Shown piece after piece: positions 33,908-44,777 of a DNA stretch of 64,000 bases. Below the pieces are notes generated by a model. It searched no databases. It saw only the letters and a program-made list of their open reading frames with translations, and was not told the DNA's origin. Source of the stretch: Erysipelotrichaceae bacterium (lineage in GTDB: Bacteria > Bacillota_I > Bacilli_A > RFN20 > CAG-826); contig SVBE01000004.1 of the NCBI GenBank assembly GCA_015059065.1, positions 19,105 to 83,104 of the forward strand, written 5' to 3'. Position 1 is the stretch's first letter. Every line of letters starts with the position of its first letter. The position numbers were made by a program, and so were the translations under genes.

Positions 33908-33922
33908 GAAATTTTAATTTTG

Positions 33923-35533
33923 TTAAATTTCTTTATCTTCCATTAAGACTGCCGCTGGTACTTTTGGTAAGCCTGGCATAGTCATAATAGCACCTGTTAA
34001 GGCAACGATGAAGTTGGCTCCAGCAGAGAGTCTAACCTCTCTAATTGTGATGGTAAATCCGGTAGGAGCGCCTAACACTTTTGGATCATCTGTCATAGAC
34101 TGTGGAGTCTTAGCGATACAAACTGGAGTTTTATCAAATCCAAGAGCTTCATAATCAGCGATTTGTTTCTTCGCTTCTTCGGTATAAACAACTTCACCTG
34201 CTCTATAAATTTCTTTGCAAATTTTCTCAATTTTGCTGCAAATCGGGAGTTTTTCATCATATAAGTAATGGAAATTAGACTTTTCAGTTTCTAATGTTTT
34301 TAAGACTAATCTTGCAAGTTCTTCGCCACCTTTTGCACCATTAGAGAAGGCATCGCAGAAGGCCACTTTATAGCCTTTAGATTCACACCATTCGCGGAGG
34401 GCTTTTGTCTCTGCTTCAGTGTCGCTTGTAAAGTGGTTGATACAGACGACAACCGGGAGTCCGTATTTCTCAATATTTTCTAAGTGATGTTGAAGATTTA
34501 AGACGCCATTTTTAAGAGCTTCCACATTTTCATTAGTGAGTTCTTCAAATGGTTGACCGCCGTGCATTTTAAGGGCTCTAATAGTCGCGACCATCACAAC
34601 CGCATCTGGTTTAAGTCCAGCAACACGGCATTTGATATCTAAGAATTTCTCAGCACCAAGGTCAGCACCGAAGCCAGCTTCAGTGACCACGATTGGAGCG
34701 AGTTTAAGTCCTAACTTAGTAGCAATGATAGAGTTACAACCATGGGCGATATTAGCGAATGGTCCACCATGAATGATACATGGATTGCCTTCTAATGTTT
34801 GAACTAAGTTTGGATTGAAGGCTGCTTTCATTAATTTACAAACAGCGTGGGAGATTCTTAGCTGTGCTAATTTGACTGGATTACCATCTAAGTCATAGGC
34901 CACGATGATGTTATTGATTCTTCTAATGAAATCATCTTGGTCAGCAGCTAAACAAAGGATGGCCATTAATTCAGAAGCAACTGTGATGACAAATTCTTCT
35001 CTACGAGGAGCGACTTTCTTTTCACCATTAGAAACTGTGACATTTCGTAAGGCACGGTCATTCATATCAAGAGCGCGCTTCCATAAGATTCTATTTGGAT
35101 CGATTCTTAATTGATTGCCTTGGAAAATATGGTTATCGATAACCGCGCTGATTAAGTTAATGGAGCTTGTTAAGGCGTGCATATCACCTGTGAAGTGTAA
35201 GTTGATATCTTCACTTGGAATAATAGAGGCTTTACCGCCACCTGTCGCACCACCTTTAATGCCGAATACCGGGCCTAAAGAAGGTTCTCTTAAACAGAGC
35301 ATTGATGGCACTCCAATATAATTGAGACCATCTTGTAAGGCGATAGAAGTTGTTGTTTTACCTTCACCAGCTTTAGTTGGGGTGATGGCAGTCACTAAAA
35401 CTAATTTGCCATTTGGTTTATCTTTTAATGTTTCATTGATTTTTAAATCAATCTTGGCCTTATCACGACCATAAGGAATGAGATATTCTTCAGGAATATG
35501 GGCTTTTTTTGCTATTTCAAAAATATTTTCCAT
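33923..35533 (-). CDS. fhs: formate-tetrahydrofolate ligase
   Basis: LVLVTAITPTKAGEGKTTTSIALQDGL, LREPSLGPVFGIKGGATGGG. Confidence 0.97.
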   Translation of the reverse strand: MENIFEIAKKAHIPEEYLIPYGRDKAKIDLKINETLKDKPNGKLVLVTAITPTKAGEGKTTTSIALQDGLNYIGVPSMLCLREPSLGPVFGIKGGATGGGKASIIPSEDINLHFTGDMHALTSSINLISAVIDNHIFQGNQLRIDPNRILWKRALDMNDRALRNVTVSNGEKKVAPRREEFVITVASELMAILCLAADQDDFIRRINNIIVAYDLDGNPVKLAQLRISHAVCKLMKAAFNPNLVQTLEGNPCIIHGGPFANIAHGCNSIIATKLGLKLAPIVVTEAGFGADLGAEKFLDIKCRVAGLKPDAVVMVATIRALKMHGGQPFEELTNENVEALKNGVLNLQHHLENIEKYGLPVVVCINHFTSDTEAETKALREWCESKGYKVAFCDAFSNGAKGGEELARLVLKTLETEKSNFHYLYDEKLPICSKIEKICKEIYRAGEVVYTEEAKKQIADYEALGFDKTPVCIAKTPQSMTDDPKVLGAPTGFTITIREVRLSAGANFIVALTGAIMTMPGLPKVPAAVLMEDKEI

Positions 35534-35584
35534 AATATTATGTTCCTCCATTATTTAGATACTATGCTAACACGATAACAATAA

Positions 35585-36460
35585 TTATAAAAGATAATTA
35601 TCTACTAATTCTTGATACGATTTATATTCCTGGCAAACGAATTGGTGTTTAAAGAATGTCACTTGCCTTTTCGCGTAATTTCTCGTTCTCTTTTTAATGA
35701 GTTCTTTGCACTCTTCTAAAGTAATTTCATTATTTAGATAGGATATCACTTCTTTATAGCCAATACCTTGGGTGGCAGTTAACGACAATTCATATTTATT
35801 TAATAACCCTTTTACTTCTTCTACTAAGCCATTATTAAACATCTCTTCCACACGGTTATTGATGTTTGTGTATAAAGCTTCGCGATCTGGATTAATAAAT
35901 AAATAAGTTATCTCTTTATTAGTAAAAATTGGTTTATGTTCTTGTTTATCAAGAAGAGAGGATTTGCTCACACCGCTTTTATTGATTAAGTTGATAGCCC
36001 TAATCATTCTTTTACGATTGTTTTGATGAATCTTTTCGGCTTCTTTTTCATCTAATTTCTCTAAAAGAGAATGGAGTTCTTCATTTGAAAGATCATCAAA
36101 CGTTTCATCCGCTTCCTCCTCTTTTAGAAATTCATAGTCATATGTCGCCGCGCGGATATATAATCCCGTTCCACCACAGACAACGATATCTTGATATTTC
36201 TTTTGAAGGTCTTCTAAGGTCTTTCTAAACGCTGATTGATATTCCATCACTGAATATGACTCATTTGGTTCAACGATATCTAAAAGATAATAGCGAGAAT
36301 AATTCTCGTCATCTTTCGAGACTTTATTAGTCCCAATATCCATACTTTTATATATTTGAAAAGCATCCGCATTAATGATTGGACAATTGAAATGCTTAGC
36401 AAGCGCGTGAGCGGCGTTACTTTTACCTGAAGCTGTTGGACCCATGATGACATAGATCAT
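35585..36460 (-). CDS. miaA: tRNA dimethylallyltransferase
   Basis: MGPTASGKSNAAHALAK, INADAFQIYKSMDIGT, CGGTGLYIRA. Confidence 0.96.
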   Translation of the reverse strand: MIYVIMGPTASGKSNAAHALAKHFNCPIINADAFQIYKSMDIGTNKVSKDDENYSRYYLLDIVEPNESYSVMEYQSAFRKTLEDLQKKYQDIVVCGGTGLYIRAATYDYEFLKEEEADETFDDLSNEELHSLLEKLDEKEAEKIHQNNRKRMIRAINLINKSGVSKSSLLDKQEHKPIFTNKEITYLFINPDREALYTNINNRVEEMFNNGLVEEVKGLLNKYELSLTATQGIGYKEVISYLNNEITLEECKELIKKRTRNYAKRQVTFFKHQFVCQEYKSYQELVDNYLL

Positions 36461-37899
36461 TTAACGAGTTCTCCTAGCATTGAATATGTATGTGATTCAG
36501 TGATTTTGACATTAACTATCTTGCCCACTAAAGTTTCATCTGCCTTAAAATGCACGAGTTTATTATTCTCTGTATATCCAGAGAACATATCTTTATTGGT
36601 TTTGCTCACCCCTTCAACTAGAACAGGATAGATTTTACCAATCATCTCGTTAGATTTTTTAGAGATGCTATTTTCTAAATGGGAGACGAGTTCTTTAAAT
36701 CTCTTCACTTTTGTTTCATAGCTAATTGGATCTTCAAGCTTTGCCGCGGGAGTACCTCTCCTAGGAGAATAGATGAATGTGAAAGCAGCATCATAGCCAA
36801 CCTCATCTACCAAAGATAGGGTTTCGTTAAATTCTTCGTCGCTTTCATTTGGAAAACCAACGATGATATCGGTTGAAAGAGTTAAACCTGGGATATTATC
36901 TTTCATCTTCTTCACTAAAGATAAATAATCTTCTCTAGTATAACGACGGTTCATTCTTTTAAGTACATCAGAACTACCTGATTGCACTGGAAGATGAATG
37001 AACTTCATAATATTTGGATAATCCGCGATAGCTTTAATCATGCGATCATTAAAATCCCATGGATGAGATGTGGTAAATCTAATGCGAGGAATGCTAGTTT
37101 TACCTGCAGCCTCTAATAAATCCGCGAAATCATATCCTTCATCTAAATCTTTACCGTAAGCATTAACGTTTTGTCCAAGGAAAGTGATTTCTTGATAGCC
37201 TTTTTCTTCTAATTCTTTAACTTCTTTCATCACATCTTCAAAGCGGCGGCTTCTTTCCTTTCCACGTGTATATGGAACGATGCAGTAGGTGCAGAATTTA
37301 TCACATCCATACATGATGTTGACGAAAGCTTTGAATTCATTGTTACGGCAAGAAGGCAAATCTTCAACGACTTCACCAGCCTTAGATTCGATAGAGACAA
37401 TTCTTTCTCCACTAGTCAAAGTTTCATAGACTAAAGAAGCAAGGTTATATATCTCATGTGTGCCAAAATATAGGTTAACTTCTTTAAACGTATTAATCAG
37501 TCTATCAAGGATCTCAGGTTGTTCAACCATACAACCGCATATCGCGATTACTAAATCCTTCTTTTTGGACTTTAAATGCTTGAGGTTGCCGACCTCTCCA
37601 TAGACCTTATCTTCAGCGTTTTCTCTCACCGCGCAAGTATTGATGATAATGAGGTCAGAAACGTTGACATCATCAGTAGATATCATCCCTACGCTTTCTA
37701 AGATGCCGCGCATTGTTTCTTCATCTCTCACATTAGCCTGACAGCCATATGTCTTGATGAAATATTTCTTATTTTTTAAAGCATTGATAATCTCAGTATT
37801 AGAGGAAAGATTAACGCGATGAAAAGTTGTAGATTCTTTTCCACGATGCGCTGCTTTTTTTAAATCTGGTTTAGCGATAATACGTGTTTTCATGATCAC
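36457..37899 (-). CDS. miaB: tRNA-2-methylthio-N6-dimethylallyladenosine synthase
   Basis: FIKTYGCQANVRDEETM; GCDKFCTYCIVPYTRGKERSR radical SAM motif. Confidence 0.96.
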   Translation of the reverse strand: MIMKTRIIAKPDLKKAAHRGKESTTFHRVNLSSNTEIINALKNKKYFIKTYGCQANVRDEETMRGILESVGMISTDDVNVSDLIIINTCAVRENAEDKVYGEVGNLKHLKSKKKDLVIAICGCMVEQPEILDRLINTFKEVNLYFGTHEIYNLASLVYETLTSGERIVSIESKAGEVVEDLPSCRNNEFKAFVNIMYGCDKFCTYCIVPYTRGKERSRRFEDVMKEVKELEEKGYQEITFLGQNVNAYGKDLDEGYDFADLLEAAGKTSIPRIRFTTSHPWDFNDRMIKAIADYPNIMKFIHLPVQSGSSDVLKRMNRRYTREDYLSLVKKMKDNIPGLTLSTDIIVGFPNESDEEFNETLSLVDEVGYDAAFTFIYSPRRGTPAAKLEDPISYETKVKRFKELVSHLENSISKKSNEMIGKIYPVLVEGVSKTNKDMFSGYTENNKLVHFKADETLVGKIVNVKITESHTYSMLGELVK

Positions 37900-38675
37900 T
37901 TCTCCTCATAATAAATACTGTTAATTTGCTGACATTTTCCTGTCAAATCATCGATTTTTAATAAAACCGCGGATAATAAGCCTCTACCTTCTTTTGGTAC
38001 TTCAAAACGGCTCATTTGGTTATAGATATTCTTTTTAATAACACTATCCTTATCAAATCCTAACACCCCATCAGTAAAGCCTGTCATTCCCACGTCTGAG
38101 ATATAAGCAGTACCATTAGGAAGTATCTTTGCATCATTGGTTTGAATATGGGTATGGGTACCAAGAATTGCCGATACTTTTCCGTCGAGAGCATAAGCGA
38201 TAGAAAGCTTCTCTCCTGTCGCTTCTCCATGTAGATCGACGATATGAATTGGAGCGTCATTATTATCGACTACATCAAGGATTGAATAATATGGACTTTT
38301 AACTTCTTCACCCATAAAGGCTGTACATAAAACGTTAGTTACTCTCACCTTAATTCCATCGACATCATATTCGATTGTTCCCTCACCTGGGAAATCTCTA
38401 GCGAGGTTAATTGGTCTTATGAGTCTATCAACGTTATCAATATAGCGATTTATCTCGCTTTTAGAGTCGTAATGATTCCCTAGAGTGACACAGTCAATAC
38501 CGTTATCCACTAGTTCATCATAATGATGTCTAATGATTCCTTTACCATGTGTGACATTCTCTCCGTTAGCGATGACGAAATCAACTTGGTATTTATTAAC
38601 AAAATATTCAAGTTTCTCTTTAATCATTCTTCGGCCAATAGGACCGACGATATCTCCAATAAAAAGAATGTTCAA
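37896..38675 (-). CDS. ymdB: YmdB-family metallophosphoesterase
   Basis: MNILFIGDIVGPIGRRMI, NGENVTHGKGI, LGNHYDSKSEI, GTHTHIQTNDAKILPNGTAYISDVGMTG. Confidence 0.94.
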   Translation of the reverse strand: MNILFIGDIVGPIGRRMIKEKLEYFVNKYQVDFVIANGENVTHGKGIIRHHYDELVDNGIDCVTLGNHYDSKSEINRYIDNVDRLIRPINLARDFPGEGTIEYDVDGIKVRVTNVLCTAFMGEEVKSPYYSILDVVDNNDAPIHIVDLHGEATGEKLSIAYALDGKVSAILGTHTHIQTNDAKILPNGTAYISDVGMTGFTDGVLGFDKDSVIKKNIYNQMSRFEVPKEGRGLLSAVLLKIDDLTGKCQQINSIYYEEK

Positions 38676-38695
38676 ATTAGATTACTTTCTATCTG

Positions 38696-40267
38696 CTATT
38701 TAGCAGTTTCAATCGCGCGGTATTCGCGAATCACTGAGACTTTGATTTGACCTGGATAAGTCATTTCAGCCTCAATGCGGTCTTTGATATCTCTAGCGAG
38801 CTTAAAGGCACCTGTATCATCAATCTTGTCTGGCATGACCATGACGCGTAATTCACGGCCTGATTGTAAAGCGTATGACTGATATACTTCTTCATATGAA
38901 TTACAGATTTCTTCAAGCTTCTCAAGTCTCTTGATGTAGTTTTCAAGCATTTCACTTCTCGCGCCTGGACGGGCCGCAGAGAGAGTATCAGCGGCTTGCA
39001 CTAAATTAGAGATGACGAACTTAGCAGGAACATCACCATGGTGAGATTCAATGGCGTTGACCACCACTTCTGGTTCGCCATATTTTTTAGCAAGTCTTGC
39101 ACCGAGTTCGACGTGGCTACCATCCGTTTCAAAGTCAACGGATTTACCGATATCGTGCAATAAGCCAGCGCGTTTTGCGAGGTTTTGATCTAAGCCTAAT
39201 TCAGCAGCCATAATGCCCGCTAAAGTGGCGACTTCGATGGAATGGTCTAATGCGTTTTGGCCATAGCTAGTACGATATCTAAGTCTACCCACATAGTCTA
39301 ATAATTGTGGATTGATGCGTGGTAAACCGAGTTTAAAGGCCACATCTTGACCAGTTTTATGAATGGTTTCTTCTAATTCTTTCTTTGTCTTTTCACAGAT
39401 TTCTTCAATTCTTCCTGGTTGAATACGACCATCTTTAATTAAAGATTCTAATGATCTTCTTGCAATCTCTCTTCTAATTGGATCAAAGCAAGAAACAGTA
39501 ATCACTTCTGGAGTATCATCGATGATTAAATCAACACCTAAGATTTGTTCTAAGGTACGGATGTTTCTACCTTCTCTACCGATGATTCTGCCCTTCATCT
39601 CATCGCTTGGAAGAGCGACGACAGAGACCGTTCTTTCTGTGGTCACATCTTGAGCGTATTTAGAAATGGCTAAACCGAGGATTTCTTGTGCCTTCTGTGC
39701 GGCTTGCTCATTGGCTTCATCTTCTTTGTTTTTGATGTAGACAGTCATCTCTTTAGATACTTTGCTTTCCACTTGTGCAAATAATTGATCTCTCGCTTCT
39801 TGAGTGGACATCTTTGCCACCTTTTCAAGTTCAACGATGATGGAGTCGATCTTTTCTTGAAGTTGAGCTTCTTTTCTATCGCAGTCTTTTAAACGGCGAT
39901 CGAGTTTCTCATTCTTTTCATCTAAAGCGTTTTCTTTTTGCGTTAATTGAAGATCACGGCGATCGATGTTTTGTTCTCTTTGGAAGAGTTTGTTTTCGAG
40001 TTGAGCAACTTCTTGCTTTCTTTCCTTGATGTCGCGATCCGCGCGATTCTCGGCTTCTTGCACAGCGCGTTTAGCATCTAATTGAGCGTTCTTAGCGATG
40101 TGTTCAGCTTTGATTTCTGCGTCGCGAATAATCTTGTTTGCTTTTTTAACTTGATGTCTGGATTTGAGGAATAATACAAGGAAAAATATTCCAGCGCCTA
40201 AAAGGACACCGCCTACGGCGGCAAGCGCAATCCAGAGACCAGTTAAAGGTACTTCTGCGTATACCAT
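38696..40267 (-). CDS. rny: ribonuclease Y
   Basis: N-terminal TM and coiled coil, [31 protein letters not shown] domain, [12 protein letters not shown] motif. Confidence 0.97.
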   Translation of the reverse strand: MVYAEVPLTGLWIALAAVGGVLLGAGIFFLVLFLKSRHQVKKANKIIRDAEIKAEHIAKNAQLDAKRAVQEAENRADRDIKERKQEVAQLENKLFQREQNIDRRDLQLTQKENALDEKNEKLDRRLKDCDRKEAQLQEKIDSIIVELEKVAKMSTQEARDQLFAQVESKVSKEMTVYIKNKEDEANEQAAQKAQEILGLAISKYAQDVTTERTVSVVALPSDEMKGRIIGREGRNIRTLEQILGVDLIIDDTPEVITVSCFDPIRREIARRSLESLIKDGRIQPGRIEEICEKTKKELEETIHKTGQDVAFKLGLPRINPQLLDYVGRLRYRTSYGQNALDHSIEVATLAGIMAAELGLDQNLAKRAGLLHDIGKSVDFETDGSHVELGARLAKKYGEPEVVVNAIESHHGDVPAKFVISNLVQAADTLSAARPGARSEMLENYIKRLEKLEEICNSYEEVYQSYALQSGRELRVMVMPDKIDDTGAFKLARDIKDRIEAEMTYPGQIKVSVIREYRAIETAK

Positions 40268-40439
40268 AAAAAATCCCTTTCTTTCGTCCTACGAAAAAAT
40301 AACTATAATTTAAAACCTTATGCAGATTTTGTATATAAAAGGTAAAACCTGATAATTGTGTTTCTCTACTGAGAATCTATAGTTAGTGCTTCTTAAACAC
40401 GAGATTATTATAAATGATTGGATAATAATTAACAATAAA

Positions 40440-40468
40440 TAAAAACGCGCCCACAAGGACGCGTAATA
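40440..40468 (-). terminator. recA terminator
   Basis: Minus strand ACGCGTCC-TTGT-GGGCGCGTTTTTATTT. Confidence 0.75.
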
Positions 40469-40482
40469 ATTATGAGATTGTC

Positions 40483-41475
40483 TTATTCGACAACACCGGA
40501 TTTGATTTTGGTGAGAAGTTCTTCTTCGATTTCTGGATTTTCTGCGATATAAGCTTTACCAGCATCTCTACCTTGCGCAATCTTGCTACCCTTATATTCG
40601 TACCAAGCACCTGTCTTTTTAATTAAGCCAAGTTCAACCGCTCGGTCGAGGATTTCCCCTTCTTTACTCACGCCTTTACCGTAGATGATATCGACTTCAC
40701 AAGTCTTGAATGGGGAAGCCACTTTGTTCTTCACAATTTTAATCTTACAAGTGTTACCGTAGATTTCGCTGCCTTGTTTTAAAGCTTCTGTTCTTCTAAT
40801 ATCAATTCTGATAGAGGAATAGAACTTTAAGGCACGACCACCGGAAGTGGTTTCAGGGTTGCCATACATCACCCCAACTTTTTCTCTTAATTGGTTGATG
40901 AAGATAATCGCGCAGTTCTTTTTGTTGAGAATTGCTGTTAATTTTCTCATCGCTTTAGACATTAAACGCGCTTGTAAGCCAACTGAGCTATCACTCATTT
41001 CACCATCGAGTTCTGCTTGTGGGACTAAAGCCGCGACGCTATCGACGACGATAAGAGAAATGCCACCGCTACTAGCGAGCATTTCGGTAATCTCTAAGGC
41101 TTGTTCACCACTATCTGGTTGAGATAAGACTAATTCATCGATGTTGACACCGAGGTTTTTCGCATAGACTGGATCAATCGCATGTTCAGCATCGATAAAG
41201 GCTGCTTGACCGCCTTGTTTTTGACATTCGGCAATCGCGTGTAAGGCTAAAGTAGTTTTGCCACTGCTTTCAGGTCCATAGATTTCAATAATACGTCCTT
41301 TTGGGTATCCACCGACGCCTAATGCTTCGTCGAGAAGTAGGGAACCGCTAGGGATGACATCAACGTCAACGGCTGTGCGATCACCAAGGCGCATAACCGC
41401 ACCTTTACCAAACACTTTTTCAATCTCTCTAAGTGTTTCTTCTAATGTTTTGTTTTCGTTCTTTTCGTTTTTCAT
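40483..41475 (-). CDS. recA: recombinase RecA
   Basis: [52 protein letters not shown]. Confidence 0.98.
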   Translation of the reverse strand: MKNEKNENKTLEETLREIEKVFGKGAVMRLGDRTAVDVDVIPSGSLLLDEALGVGGYPKGRIIEIYGPESSGKTTLALHAIAECQKQGGQAAFIDAEHAIDPVYAKNLGVNIDELVLSQPDSGEQALEITEMLASSGGISLIVVDSVAALVPQAELDGEMSDSSVGLQARLMSKAMRKLTAILNKKNCAIIFINQLREKVGVMYGNPETTSGGRALKFYSSIRIDIRRTEALKQGSEIYGNTCKIKIVKNKVASPFKTCEVDIIYGKGVSKEGEILDRAVELGLIKKTGAWYEYKGSKIAQGRDAGKAYIAENPEIEEELLTKIKSGVVE

Positions 41476-41516
41476 AAAAATACGCTCCTACTTATATATA
41501 CCTAAAAAGTTGCAAA

Positions 41517-41526
41517 TTTCGACGCA
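41517..41526 (-). promoter_or_regulatory. shared motif TGCGTCGAAA upstream of recA
   Basis: Minus strand AATAATGCGTCGAAATTTGC, 42 nt before the recA start codon. Confidence 0.5.
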
Positions 41527-41997
41527 TTATTTGAAACTTTTCAACATAAATTCTAAATGATTATAACCTAATTGTAAAGCTTGCTTTACAATATCTTCTC
41601 TACTCCCCTGTAATAAATATTTAAAAACTTGGGTGGTTTGATAAGCTGTCACTCCAATGTAGATCTCTCCAACAGGTTTTCCTTCCATCGCTTCTGGACC
41701 TGCATTACCAGTGAAGGAAATGGCATAGTCGACATCGAGAATATATTTGCCGTGCATCGCCATATCGCCACCGATTTCTTGGCTTACCACTCCAAACTGT
41801 TCCACTCGTGCTGGATCGATGCCAAGAAGTTTTATCTTTTCTTCAGTAGCATATGTCACGACTCCGCCTTTAAAGAATTTCGAGGCTCCAGGAATAGCGG
41901 TGATAGATGAAGCAAAAGAACCACCAGTAAAACTCTCAACTGAGCCGAGGGTACGGCCATATTCTTTAAATAAATCTGATAGCTCTTGCGCGTTCAT
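41527..41997 (-). CDS. pncC: CinA C-terminal domain / nicotinamide-nucleotide amidase
   Basis: RTLGSVESFTGGSFASSITAIPGASKFFKGGVVTYATEEK. Confidence 0.93.
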   Translation of the reverse strand: MNAQELSDLFKEYGRTLGSVESFTGGSFASSITAIPGASKFFKGGVVTYATEEKIKLLGIDPARVEQFGVVSQEIGGDMAMHGKYILDVDYAISFTGNAGPEAMEGKPVGEIYIGVTAYQTTQVFKYLLQGSREDIVKQALQLGYNHLEFMLKSFK

Positions 41998-42644
41998 TAA
42001 TCTTTCTTCTCTTCGACGAGAACCTTTCTATTTTGATAGACGTAAATGACGCCAGATAAGAAACTCGCTAATGTGGCAGCGTAGACGATAAAAGCTGTCA
42101 CAGTTAAATAAGGGTTAGTATTATTTGGATACATATAGTGGAATGGGAAGTCATTTAATAAGACGCAACCAATAGCCACCATTTGTAAGACAGTTTTGAG
42201 TTTTCCAAAAATATTCGCGGCAATAACCGTTCCTTTTTGGGCTGCGATAAATCTCATCGCATCAACAACTGTATCTCTCGCGACCATGATAATCACGCAC
42301 CAAACAGGGATAAATAATCTTTGTTCTGCCGCATATGGCGCAAATAATGATGGTGCGCATAAGAAGATAAGCATGGAACTCACAAGCAATTTATCCGCCA
42401 CTGGATCTAAGAATTTACCGAGATTAGTCACTTGGTTGTTCTTTCTCGCTAACTTTCCGTCTAAGTGATCGGTATAGCTTGCAATCACAAAGAATACAAA
42501 GATGATAAGGAAGATTAGATTAATTCTCGTATTACCAAGTTCTGGGGTTTGCAGATTTGGAATAAGAGATAAGACGAATAATGTGATGATTAAAATAATC
42601 GTCGCAATGATTCTACTGAAGGTGATCTTTGTTGGTAAATTCAT
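41997..42644 (-). CDS. pgsA: CDP-diacylglycerol-glycerol-3-phosphate 3-phosphatidyltransferase
   Basis: SYTDHLDGKLARKNNQVTNLGKFLDPVADK CDP-alcohol phosphotransferase motif. Confidence 0.95.
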   Translation of the reverse strand: MNLPTKITFSRIIATIILIITLFVLSLIPNLQTPELGNTRINLIFLIIFVFFVIASYTDHLDGKLARKNNQVTNLGKFLDPVADKLLVSSMLIFLCAPSLFAPYAAEQRLFIPVWCVIIMVARDTVVDAMRFIAAQKGTVIAANIFGKLKTVLQMVAIGCVLLNDFPFHYMYPNNTNPYLTVTAFIVYAATLASFLSGVIYVYQNRKVLVEEKKD

Positions 42645-42664
42645 AAATTTCTCCTTTGTGAGTA

Positions 42665-42992
42665 TTCGGTCCTGTAAGCCATGTTTTGTCGAGGATAATT
42701 ATTTATCTAGGATTTACCTGTCTAGGCAATTCGTTTCTCGCCATCGACTTCCCCTACCAAATTTGGGTTTCTCGCTTACGGGGTTTACCGCGTTCCACTT
42801 CACTATTTCTAGTGATCTCGTCTCTGTGGCACTTTCAGACCATAGCCATGGTTACCTTTAGGCATCAAGTCGCCGTAACGCACTCCTGCATCCCTAGTAT
42901 TATTTCTTCTACTAGCGTAAACACTACAGACATCACAGTCTGTGCGAGCATGGACTTTCCTCTAGCGTGAGCCAGCAATTATCCGGACCGAA
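42665..42992 (-). ncRNA. rnpB: RNase P RNA
   Basis: Minus strand TTCGGTCCGGATAATTGCTGGCTCACGCTAGAGGAAAGTCCATGCTCGCACAGACTGTG...ACATGGCTTACAGGACCGAAT; ends complementary. Confidence 0.95.
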
Positions 42993-43358
42993 TTATTTAA
43001 TGATGTCATTGATATCAACACCGATGCTGAAGAGGTATTTCTCATATTTGTCAATCTTTCTGATTAACTCCATGTTATCTGTTGTGACCCCAACACCTGC
43101 CTTAATGTTTTCAAAACGGTTTTTGTATTTCCCGTTCTCAACAACTAGACGATAATTCTCACTCTTCAGGTCAGCCAATTCTTTTCTTAATGCATCAATT
43201 TCTTGTTTGTCGACTAATTCGTTTGATTCGATGACGACATAGTCTTGAATGACCTTATCAAGAAACTGATCGACAAGAAGTGGATCATAGCCTCTCGGAA
43301 CACCCGGGAAGACCTCATCGAGGATTTTTTGACTTGTGAGATTGAGTTTCTTCGGCAT
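42993..43358 (-). CDS. gpsB: GpsB/DivIVA-family cell-division protein
   Basis: SQKILDEVFPGVPRGYDPLLVDQFLDKVIQDY. Confidence 0.85.
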   Translation of the reverse strand: MPKKLNLTSQKILDEVFPGVPRGYDPLLVDQFLDKVIQDYVVIESNELVDKQEIDALRKELADLKSENYRLVVENGKYKNRFENIKAGVGVTTDNMELIRKIDKYEKYLFSIGVDINDIIK

Positions 43359-43449
43359 AGATATCTAATACATAATATATTATATATTAGTGCTTTTCAA
43401 TCTTTTTTCATTGAAAAAAGACGTTTGAATGATATAATACGTATGGCTT

Positions 43450-44175
43450 ATGAAACTGTTAGATAAAGCAATTAAAGGTCATAAATATCTCGTCTTTCTC
43501 GATTTCGAAGGTACCCAATACTCTCACGAGATGATTGCCATCGGCGCTGTTTTAGCAACACTAAATCGCAAGGGTGAAATCAAGAGAATGAAGAAGGGAT
43601 ATAAAGCTTTTGTTCTCGCTAAAAATAAGATCGGTACATTTGTCGAAAACCTCACTGGTATCAACCAAGCATTATTAGATAAAGAAGGTATCTCATTTGC
43701 CAAAGCGATGAAAGGTCTACGCGAATACTGTGGTTCCGCATTCTTAAAATGTAGCTTTGTGACATTTGGTAATCATGATATGAAGATACTTGGTCAATCC
43801 TTTTCATATAACCTTGATACCCCAAAGGATGTCATCGCACAAATACAGCACAATTACTTAGATTTCTCTCAGTTTATCTCTACCTTTACTAAAGATAACC
43901 ATAACAATCCTTATTCATTATCAAATTACTGCGCTCACTATTTTGTCAGTAGAGAAGGTATCGAACATGATCCTCTATATGACGCAATCAATCTCGCTAA
44001 GTTATATGATGCTTTCGTGAAGAATCAAGATATCGTTCTTGAAGACTATTTAAACAACCTAAATAGAATGCCACATACGCCTTATCCAATTAAAGAAGTT
44101 ATTAATAGACTCACAAAAGGCGAAACAGTCAGTGCGGAAGATTATAAACACATCACCGAGGAGTATTTGAAATGA
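43450..44175 (+). CDS. DEDDh-type 3'-5' exonuclease-like protein
   Basis: YLVFLDFEGTQYSHEMIAIGAVLATL...TFGNHDMKIL...HDPLYDAINLAKLY. Confidence 0.82.
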   Translation: MKLLDKAIKGHKYLVFLDFEGTQYSHEMIAIGAVLATLNRKGEIKRMKKGYKAFVLAKNKIGTFVENLTGINQALLDKEGISFAKAMKGLREYCGSAFLKCSFVTFGNHDMKILGQSFSYNLDTPKDVIAQIQHNYLDFSQFISTFTKDNHNNPYSLSNYCAHYFVSREGIEHDPLYDAINLAKLYDAFVKNQDIVLEDYLNNLNRMPHTPYPIKEVINRLTKGETVSAEDYKHITEEYLK

Positions 44176-44774
44176 AATACCCAAACGGTAAAGAATATAA
44201 ACCTACATCCAAAGAAAAAACTAAAGCCAAAAAGCCAAGCGCAAAGGCTCTTTTATCCGCGGGAAATAGAGGTATGTCCTTTGAAAGCGACATCAATGCT
44301 GCTAACGAATATTATCGCGAAAAAGGCATCTGCTTAATCACCAAAAGACCAACCCCAATCAACGTCGTTAAAGTTGATTATTCAAAAGGGGCAATCATCA
44401 CTAATGCCTATTTTGAAAAACAGTCCACTACTGACTATAACGGGGTATATAAAGGAAGATATATTGACTTCGAAGCTAAGTCTACAAAACAGAAAGTCTC
44501 TTTCCCATTAGCGAACATTCCACCACAACAAATTGAACATCTCACTAAGGTCATTGAACATCAAGGCATTGCCTTCTTTCTCATCTGTTTTGAACTGCTT
44601 GGAGAAACATATTTATTAGATGCTCAATACGTAATCGATTTCCACAAAAAATATAAAAGAAAAAGTATTCCTCTCAACTTTATTAAAGAAATTGGTGATG
44701 AGATAGAATACGGTTTAAATCCACGTCTTGATTATATTAAAGCGGTAAAAGCTAAATATTTTAAAAACAAGTAA
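44172..44774 (+). CDS. recU: Holliday junction resolvase RecU
   Basis: NRGMSFESDINAANEYYREKGICLITKRPTPINVVKVDY; YKGRYIDFEAKSTKQK. Confidence 0.93.
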   Translation: MKYPNGKEYKPTSKEKTKAKKPSAKALLSAGNRGMSFESDINAANEYYREKGICLITKRPTPINVVKVDYSKGAIITNAYFEKQSTTDYNGVYKGRYIDFEAKSTKQKVSFPLANIPPQQIEHLTKVIEHQGIAFFLICFELLGETYLLDAQYVIDFHKKYKRKSIPLNFIKEIGDEIEYGLNPRLDYIKAVKAKYFKNK

Positions 44775-44777
44775 ATA

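Noticed and set aside
42686-42970. Plus-strand ORFs over 42502-43155
   Set aside because: Antisense to rnpB, pgsA and gpsB; explained by RNase P RNA.
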